The position numbers and the translations under genes were made by a program. Under the pieces are notes generated by a model, which saw nothing but the letters and a program-made list of their open reading frames with translations, searched no databases and was not told the origin of the DNA. Positions 23,961 to 30,102 of a DNA stretch of 64,000 nt are shown here, one piece after another. The first letter of the stretch is position 1. Each line of letters opens with the position of its first letter. The stretch comes from Streptomyces sp. NBC_00078 (GTDB lineage Bacteria > Actinomycetota > Actinomycetes > Streptomycetales > Streptomycetaceae), in the NCBI RefSeq assembly GCF_026343335.1, contig NZ_JAPELX010000001.1, positions 3,224,001-3,288,000 on the forward strand, read 5' to 3'.

Positions 23961-25066
23961 CCGCGCCCGGCCGCGCCCTGTCGGTGGAGCTGTGCACCGA
24001 CGAGCGGACCTTCGCCGCGCTGGCCGAGGAGTGGGGACGGCTGCACGCGTCATGCCCGTCGGCGACACCGTTCCAGACCCACGCCTGGCTGCACTCGTGG
24101 TGGCTGTCGTACGGCACGCCCGACGGGCTGCGGCTCTTCCTGGTCCGCCGGGGCGGTGAACTGGTGGGCGCCGCACCGCTGATGCGGGTGCGGCGCCCGC
24201 TGCCCAAGCTGGTGCCGATCGGCGGCGCCATCTCCGACTTCCGTGACGTGCTCCTCGACGCGGAGGTGACCGAGGAGGGCAGCCTGGTCCTGGCGGACGC
24301 GCTGTCCGACGCGGCCCGTACCGCTCTGATCGACTTCCGGGACGTCAGGCCGGGCAGCGCCGTGGAACGGATCTACCGGCACTGGCAGGGGCCGCGCTGC
24401 CGGCTGCGCGACTCGACATGCCTGGAGCTGCCCGCGCTGCCCATGACCGAGCTGGTCAAACGGCTGCCGACGGCGCGCGCCCAGCGGGTGCGCAACAAGG
24501 TCAACAGGCTGGGCCGGCTCGGTGTCGAGTGGCGTGTCGTGAACCACGACGAGACGGAGACCGCGCTGCGCCGGATGCTTGAGCTGCACCAACTGCAGTG
24601 GCAGGACAAGAAGGTGACGCCCGAACACATCCGGCCGCGGTTTCTGGAGCACCTGGTCCGGTCGGTGGGCCCGATGACCCGCTCCGGCCAGGCCGCGGTG
24701 ACGGAGTTCCTGTTCGAGGGCACGGTGGTGGCGGTCAATCTGCTGCTGCTGTCGGGAGGGCTGACGGGCGAGTATCTGTACGGCTTCCACCCCCGGCTGC
24801 GGGAGAGCAAGCTGGACGTGGCGACGATGCTGCTGCGCGCGTCCAGCGAGGTGGCGTCCGGTCGTGAGGGCGGGGTCCTCAGCCTGCTGCGCGGCGACGA
24901 GCCGTACAAGTACCGCTGGTGCCCCGAGACGGTGCACAACCAGCGTTTCCTGCTGGCCGGCCGACGCACGGTGCCGCTGCTGGCGGCCAGCGCCTGCCAC
25001 TCCGGGGCCCGGCACGGGGCCAAGAAGGTGCTGCGCAGGAAGGCCGCTGCACAGGATCAGGGGTAG
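23957..25066 (+). CDS. GNAT/FemAB-like acyltransferase (CelD/BioF2-type domain)
   Basis: A 369-aa protein with the Acetyltransf_6 (CelD-like) fold found in cellulose and exopolysaccharide clusters. Recognisable parts are FQTHAWLHSWWLSYG near residue 40, RVRNKVNRLGRLGVEW in the middle, and GEYLYGFHPRLRESKLDVAT with LLRGDEPYKYRW near the end. The family is thought to acylate polysaccharides or add amino-acid-like groups; substrate unknown. It is the last gene of the plus-strand operon (ATGA overlap with the Wzz-like gene), and its stop lies 8 bp from the stop of the convergent GH26-like gene. Confidence 0.85.
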   Translation: MTAPGRALSVELCTDERTFAALAEEWGRLHASCPSATPFQTHAWLHSWWLSYGTPDGLRLFLVRRGGELVGAAPLMRVRRPLPKLVPIGGAISDFRDVLLDAEVTEEGSLVLADALSDAARTALIDFRDVRPGSAVERIYRHWQGPRCRLRDSTCLELPALPMTELVKRLPTARAQRVRNKVNRLGRLGVEWRVVNHDETETALRRMLELHQLQWQDKKVTPEHIRPRFLEHLVRSVGPMTRSGQAAVTEFLFEGTVVAVNLLLLSGGLTGEYLYGFHPRLRESKLDVATMLLRASSEVASGREGGVLSLLRGDEPYKYRWCPETVHNQRFLLAGRRTVPLLAASACHSGARHGAKKVLRRKAAAQDQG

Positions 25067-25074
25067 GGGTCCCC

Positions 25075-26379
25075 TCAGTGCGCGCAGCCGGCACGTCGGC
25101 CGTCCGCCGGTTGCGCCGCCCCGTTCGCCACGGCGGCCGGCGTGCATCCGGGCGGCTGGGCGGGCGTGGCCGGCGTCGCCGGTTGCCTCGGCGGCAGTGG
25201 CACGGGCGGTGGCACCGGTGTCGGCAGCGGCACGGCGGGCGGCGTGGGCGCGGCCGGGACCGGCATCGGGACCGGGACCGACGGTGCCGGCAGCGGCACG
25301 GAGGCGCTGGACAGCACCTCCCGGTACAGGGCCGAGGACCGCGGATTGGTGGCGCACTGCCACACGCCGTGCGGGCAGTAGTCGGTGATCGTGTTGTACA
25401 GCGGCTTGTGCTCCTCGATCCAGGCGAGCATGCGCAGCATGTACGTGGGGTTGTCGCCGTTGCGGAACAGACCCCATTCGGGATACGAGATCGGCTTGCC
25501 GTGAGCCTGCGCGAAGTCGACGTGGAACTGCAGCCCGTAGGGCTCTGACACCTCCTCGTCGAACGACATTCCGTGCGGCTGGTCGTAGGAGTCCATGCCG
25601 ACGATGTCGACGACGTCGTCACCGGGATAGCACTCCGGCCACGGAATCGCGTCCGCGCCCCTGTTCGGGGCGAAGTCGAACTTGAACTTCTGGCCCGGGA
25701 CCGAGCGCATGACGGTGACGATGCGCCTCCAGTACTCCTTCCAGTCCTCCGGATCAGGGGCGCAGCGGTGGGTGTACGTGGTGCCGTTCATCTCCCAGCC
25801 GAGTACGAGGACCGTGTCCGTCGCGCCCAGGTCGACCAGTCGCTGCGCCAGCACCCGGAAGTGCTCGTCGAACGCGCCGGCCGCGGCGTGCCGCAGGAGC
25901 CTTCTGACGGCCGTGTCGGAGAACTCCGCCTCGTTGTGTTCCATCAGCGGCACGTTGAGCACGAACATCCGGTCCTTCTCGGCCTGCCGCCACTGGGCCC
26001 AGCTGTCGAGGAAGCCGTTCCCGCCCTCGATGTTGCTCCACACGTCCCCCGGCAGATACGTGTGCCCGACGCGCAGTTCGGTGCCGTCCAGCCAGCCGCT
26101 GAACCTCTTCAGAAGCGCGAGACCCTCGGGTTCGGAGTCGAGGAAGGCACCGAACGCGCCCCGCTGTTCGTCCGCTCCCGCCGGGGGCCCGCCGTCCAGG
26201 GGCGGCGGGGTGGGGCCCGGTGCGGTGGGCACCACGAGCGGGGGGCGCGGCGGGTCCGGATGCCGTGCGTCGTCGACCGGAGAGGGGGTCGGCGCACAGG
26301 CGAGCAGGGCCGCCGAGAGCAGTCCCGCGGTCACGAGCACCAGTCGCGCGAGGGGGGAATGGCGGCGATGAGGGGCCAT
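25075..26379 (-). CDS. GH26-like glycoside hydrolase lipoprotein with Pro-rich tail
   Basis: A 434-aa lipoprotein. The signal peptide ends in a lipobox (LLACAPTP, Cys near 28), followed by a Pro-rich linker (~30-70), a TIM-barrel-type domain (~75-355) and a Pro/Val-rich tail (~360-434) with two Cys. In the barrel VLVLGWEMNGTTYTHRC resembles the GH26 acid/base region, and DIVGMDSYDQPHG with ISYPEWGLF gives the later strands, with Glu in YPEWG as the likely nucleophile. GH26 enzymes cut beta-mannans, glucans or xylans. The ATG at 26379 has a strong GAAGGAGGA site. It converges on the exopolysaccharide operon, so it may trim or release that polymer. Confidence 0.8.
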   Translation of the reverse strand: MAPHRRHSPLARLVLVTAGLLSAALLACAPTPSPVDDARHPDPPRPPLVVPTAPGPTPPPLDGGPPAGADEQRGAFGAFLDSEPEGLALLKRFSGWLDGTELRVGHTYLPGDVWSNIEGGNGFLDSWAQWRQAEKDRMFVLNVPLMEHNEAEFSDTAVRRLLRHAAAGAFDEHFRVLAQRLVDLGATDTVLVLGWEMNGTTYTHRCAPDPEDWKEYWRRIVTVMRSVPGQKFKFDFAPNRGADAIPWPECYPGDDVVDIVGMDSYDQPHGMSFDEEVSEPYGLQFHVDFAQAHGKPISYPEWGLFRNGDNPTYMLRMLAWIEEHKPLYNTITDYCPHGVWQCATNPRSSALYREVLSSASVPLPAPSVPVPMPVPAAPTPPAVPLPTPVPPPVPLPPRQPATPATPAQPPGCTPAAVANGAAQPADGRRAGCAH

Positions 26380-26425
26380 TCGTCCTCCTTCGCCACAGCT
26401 CCTCAAAGTGACATATAGTCATATA

Positions 26426-26785
26426 TCACTTAAATCTATTATTCAGGACGTACGACTCGCCGCCGTACAGCGCCTCTACCTCCTTCGAGTACGCCGCCGT
26501 CACCGCATGCCGCTTGATTTTCAACGACGGAGTGAGCAGTCCGTTGTCCTCTGTGAACTCTTCTTCGACAAGAGTGAAGGCGCGGACCGTCTCGGCCCGG
26601 GAGACGGCATCGTTGGCGTGGTCCACGGCCCGCTGGACGTCGGCGCGCATCCGGGGGTCCCGTACGACCTCGGACACCGGGGTGCCGGCCGGCCGCCCGA
26701 GGGCCGTCAGCCAGTGGGCGACGGCCTCCGGTTCGAGGGCGATCAGGGCGGCGACGAAGGGGCGGTTGTCGCCGACGACGGGGCA
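26426..26785 (-). pseudogene. Long-chain acyl-CoA ligase (FadD-like), 3' remnant
   Basis: The last ~120 codons of an AMP-forming acyl-CoA synthetase (FadD15-like) remain, starting in frame at PVVGDNRPFVAALIAL next to the insertion element. Later parts are VSRAETVRAFTLVEEEFTED and LLTPSLKIKRHAV, which contains the conserved Lys region. The N-terminal adenylation domain is missing: the other side of the element is the vWA gene, not the rest of fadD. If the direct repeats flanking the element are a true target duplication, the ligase was already truncated before insertion. Confidence 0.85.
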
Positions 26786-26790
26786 CTAGC

Positions 26791-27515
26791 CCCAAGGCCG
26801 TGAAGTTTGCGGCTGGGTTTCGTTGTCAAGGGCCTGCGGGCGCGAGGATTTCGATGCCGGTGGTGGCTATGTAGCTGGTGCGGTCGATGCGAGGGCCACG
26901 TGCCTGGTACTTGGAGATGGCGCGTTTGACGATGCGGGGGCTGACCCGCAGTCGCCGTGCGGGCAGCAGTGCGGCCACCAGCAGCCCGCGCCAGCGGGCC
27001 CCGGGGCCGTGCGTGGTCGGGGCCGGTCCGCGCAGCAGGTCGAACAGCCACCGCACCGGCTTGCTGCCGACACGACGGCGGGCCTGGGCCAGCGCGCTCG
27101 CCGAGGGCACAGCGAGCGGCAGGCCGGCCAGTGCGCCGGTGAGCTTGCGCCACACTCCGGGGTATCCCACCTCCGGGAACAGGCACGCGGCCAGGATCAG
27201 GTAGATCACGACCCGGGAGGGCAGGTCCCGCAGCCGCGACTGCACCGTCCTGGTCGCCATCAGCGCCTCGTCGACCATCTCGAAGGGCACAAGCTGGGTG
27301 AGCTCGCCGAGATGACCTGGCGCGAAGCGCCCTTCGGCCACCCGGACGGCACGGGTGATGGCAGACTGTCCGGACAGCGGAGCCTCCGGTCTTTGTGAAC
27401 GGCTTGTCTTGGTCGACTGCCAGTTCTACCGGGGCTCCGCTCCTCACGTCCGGCGAATCCACAGCTCAAAGACCCCTGGACAACCCCACCGGACCCATAA
27501 CTTCACGGCCTTGGG
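26791..27515. mobile_element. Internally deleted IS4-family element with intact ends
   Basis: A 725-bp element is bounded by perfect 17-bp inverted repeats, CCCAAGGCCGTGAAGTT at 26791-26807 and its complement at 27499-27515. It is flanked by the direct repeat ACTAGC (26785-26790 and 27516-27521), a likely target duplication. It encodes a transposase whose catalytic middle is missing (26826-27341). With ends intact it could still be moved in trans by a full-length relative, like a MITE. Confidence 0.85.
26826..27341 (-). pseudogene. IS4-family transposase with in-frame deletion of the catalytic domain
   Basis: A 171-aa open frame joins the N-terminal domain of an IS4-type transposase (~1-120: GHLGELTQLVPFEMVDEAL, LPSRVVIYLILAACLFPE, SASALAQARRRVGSKPVR) to the extreme C-terminus (~122-171: LPARRLRVSPRIVKRAISKY, RTSYIATTGIEIL). 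The DDE catalytic core between them, roughly 200-250 residues in family members, is gone, but the frame is kept. It cannot be an active transposase; the N-terminal piece might still bind the element ends and act as a repressor. That last point is inference. Confidence 0.85.
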
Positions 27516-27516
27516 A

Positions 27517-29073
27517 CTAGCCCTGGCCGCGGCCGGCCTGTTCGATCGCGTCGGCGAGCTGCCGTACGTCCTTGTCCTCGGTCTTCCGCGCCAACTCGTG
27601 GGCGCGGTCGCCGAGTTCTCCGAGGCCGGGGTCGCCGGGGAGGCTGCTCCAGCGGTGGTCGCCCTGGCGCAGGGAGTCTGCGAAGTAGGCGGCCACGGCC
27701 GTGACCTGGAAGCGAGGGCTCGCGTCCCACAGGGAGTCGTGGAGGGCTCCGGTCTCCAGTTCGCCCGACTGCTCGTGCGGGTCGCGGGTGCCGGGGTCGA
27801 GCCAGCGGACGGTTGCCGTGGCGAGGTGGCCGCCGGCGCCGGGCCTGGTGCGCACGGCGTACAGGGCGGTGACGGTGTGGCCGGGGCCGACCTCGCCGCC
27901 GTCGACGCGGTCGTTGCGGAAGTCGCCGTCGGCCACCCTGCGGTCGTCGTAGCCGACGAGGCGGAAGTCGGCGACCGTCCTGGGATCGAAGGCGACCTGG
28001 GCCTTGGCGTCACGGGCGGTCAGGTCGATGTTCTGCGGGAGCTGGTCGCAGAAGACCTTGCGGGCCTCGTCCTCCCGCGACACGTACACGGTGTGGCCGT
28101 CTCCCTTGTCGGCGAGGCGTTCCATGAGGGCGTCGCCGTAGTCGCTGCCGACACCCACACCGAAGAGGGTGACGCCGTACTCGCGGCGGGCCGTGGAGAT
28201 GCGGTCGAGGATGGAGTCGGGGTCGGTGTCGCCGTCGTTGGCGAGGGCGTCCGAGATGAGGACGACACGGTTGGTGGCGTTCTCGCGGCGGCCCTCGACG
28301 GCGGTGGCGTAGCCGGTCTCGACGCCCGCGCCGAGGTTGGTGGAATAGGTCGGCTCCAGGCTGTCGATCGCGTCGTGGATCTTGCCCCGGTGGCTGCCGA
28401 GGCGGGTCATCGGCAGGACCGTCTCGGCCTTGTCGCTGAAGGTGACGATGGCGACCGAGTCGTCGTCGCGGAGCCGGTCCGTCATCGTGTCGAGGGACTG
28501 CTGGGCGAGGTCGAGACGGCCGGGCTCGGACATCGAGCCGGAGATGTCGATGACGAAGGTGAGGGCGGCGGGCGGGCGTGCGCCCATCTGGTGGGCGGGG
28601 CGGGTGGCCAGGCCGACGCGGACCAGCGACCAGTTCTTCCGGTCGGTACGGGCGCCGTCGACGGTGACCGTGAAGCCGTTGCCGTCGGGGCGTTCGTAGT
28701 CCTGGCGGAAGCTGTTGACGAACTCCTCGGGGCGGATGGTCGAAGGGTCGGGGCGCCGTCCCTCGGCGAGAGTGCGGCGGGCATAGCCGTACGAGGCCGT
28801 GTCCACGTCGAGAGCGAAGGTGGAGAGGTGGTCGGGGGACGGGCTCTCCAACGAGTCCTGGCCCTTGTTCTCCCCGGCCGTCGGGGCGGCCGGCGCCGGG
28901 AAGCCGGTCCTGTCCGAGCCGTCCGAGGTCTTGCTGCTGTGGTCGGAGCCGCCGCCCGCGCCGCAGGCCGTGAGCAGCAGGCCGCTCGCCGCCGTGAGTG
29001 CGACGAGGCCGGCGCGCAGCCGTCGTGTGCGGCGCCGCGATGTGCCCGGCCGTGTTGTTCGGTACCGCTCCAT
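27517..29073 (-). CDS. vWA-domain lipoprotein (YfbK-type, DUF3520)
   Basis: A 518-aa lipoprotein. The signal peptide ends LLLTACGAGG (lipobox Cys ~37). A vWA N-terminal block (~85-150, FALDVDTASYGYARRTLAEG) precedes the von Willebrand A domain (~170-345) with the MIDAS motif FVIDISGSMSEPGRL (DxSxS), and a C-terminal DUF3520-like domain (~350-518) contains AQVAFDPRTVADFRLVGYDD. The domain binds metal and protein ligands outside the membrane; the precise role is unknown. The stop codon lies inside the direct repeat that flanks the insertion element, so the element sits immediately after the gene without truncating it. Confidence 0.88.
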   Translation of the reverse strand: MERYRTTRPGTSRRRTRRLRAGLVALTAASGLLLTACGAGGGSDHSSKTSDGSDRTGFPAPAAPTAGENKGQDSLESPSPDHLSTFALDVDTASYGYARRTLAEGRRPDPSTIRPEEFVNSFRQDYERPDGNGFTVTVDGARTDRKNWSLVRVGLATRPAHQMGARPPAALTFVIDISGSMSEPGRLDLAQQSLDTMTDRLRDDDSVAIVTFSDKAETVLPMTRLGSHRGKIHDAIDSLEPTYSTNLGAGVETGYATAVEGRRENATNRVVLISDALANDGDTDPDSILDRISTARREYGVTLFGVGVGSDYGDALMERLADKGDGHTVYVSREDEARKVFCDQLPQNIDLTARDAKAQVAFDPRTVADFRLVGYDDRRVADGDFRNDRVDGGEVGPGHTVTALYAVRTRPGAGGHLATATVRWLDPGTRDPHEQSGELETGALHDSLWDASPRFQVTAVAAYFADSLRQGDHRWSSLPGDPGLGELGDRAHELARKTEDKDVRQLADAIEQAGRGQG

Positions 29074-29220
29074 CTTCCGTGCCCCCTCGGTGCGTTGACG
29101 TCGACGTCTGTGACTGTGACGGCGCGGGAGGCCGGAACGTGCGGCACGGGGTGTTGCGGATGAGTCTCAAGACGGCCACGATCATGGCCGGTCGTGACCG
29201 GTGGGTGATCCTCCGTTGAC

Positions 29221-30102
29221 CTAGGACACCACGTCCTTCCGGGCGAAACCGCGAAAGGCCAGGGCGAACAGCACGAGCGCGTACGTTATGGAAATCGCCG
29301 TGCCCTGGATCATGCCGGACCACTCGAGGTTCGGCTGGACGGCGTCCGCCCAGGCGAACTGCCAGTGCGCGGGCAGGAAGTCGCGCCAGTGACCGAGCGC
29401 GGTCACGGCGTCCAGGACATTGCCGACGATGGTGAGGCCGACCGCGCCGCCGACCGCGCCCAGGGGCGCGTCGGTCTTCGTCGACAGCCAGAACGCCAGG
29501 CCCGCGGTGACCAGTTGGGACACGAAGATGAACGCCACGACCACCAGCAGGCGCTGGGCCGCCGTCCCCGGGTCCAGCGACCCGCCGGTGGGGATCTGCA
29601 GCGGGCCCCAGCCGTACGCCGCCGTGCCGACGGCGAGCGCCACCACCGGCAGCAGGATCATCGCTGCCAGGCTCAGCCCCAGCCCGACGACGAGCTTGGA
29701 CCACAGCAGGCGCGCCCGCGGCACGGGGGCGGCCAGCAGATAGCGCAGGGAGGACCAGCCGGCCTCCGAGGCGACCGTGTCCCCGCAGAACAGGGCGACC
29801 GGGATGACCAGCAGGAAGCCCGCGGAGACGAAGAGGTTGACGGCGGCGAAGTTCGCCCCGGAGGCGGTGGCCGTGTCCATCAACGTCACCGTGTTGTTGC
29901 GGCCGTCCGGAGTGCCGCCGATCGCGAACGCGATGAGCAGCACGAACGGCAGCGCGGCGAGGATTGAGCCCATGACCAGTGTGCGGCGCCGCTTCAACTG
30001 CCGGGCCAGCTCCACCCGCAGGGGCAACGTCCGGCCGGGCCGGTAACCGGAGGCGGTTTGGACGGACTCGGTGTGCTGGGTGTGCTCGGCCGGCGTGCTC
30101 AT
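29221..30102 (-). CDS. ABC transporter permease (ABC-2 type)
   Basis: A 293-aa ABC-2-type permease with six membrane helices: ~45-65, 85-108, 130-165, 180-205, 215-235 and 265-285. Conserved text includes CGDTVASEAGWSSLRYLLAA between helices 2 and 3, typical for the family. The ATG at 30102 overlaps the stop of the preceding hydrolase-ATPase gene (ATGA), so the two proteins are made together and almost certainly form one transporter. The substrate is unknown. The 147 bp between this gene and the vWA start contain no obvious terminator. Confidence 0.88.
   Translation of the reverse strand: MSTPAEHTQHTESVQTASGYRPGRTLPLRVELARQLKRRRTLVMGSILAALPFVLLIAFAIGGTPDGRNNTVTLMDTATASGANFAAVNLFVSAGFLLVIPVALFCGDTVASEAGWSSLRYLLAAPVPRARLLWSKLVVGLGLSLAAMILLPVVALAVGTAAYGWGPLQIPTGGSLDPGTAAQRLLVVVAFIFVSQLVTAGLAFWLSTKTDAPLGAVGGAVGLTIVGNVLDAVTALGHWRDFLPAHWQFAWADAVQPNLEWSGMIQGTAISITYALVLFALAFRGFARKDVVS

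Noticed and set aside
27355..29163. 602-codon open frame on the plus strand
   Set aside because: It is the antisense of the vWA lipoprotein and starts inside the deleted IS element; the composition is shadow-like.
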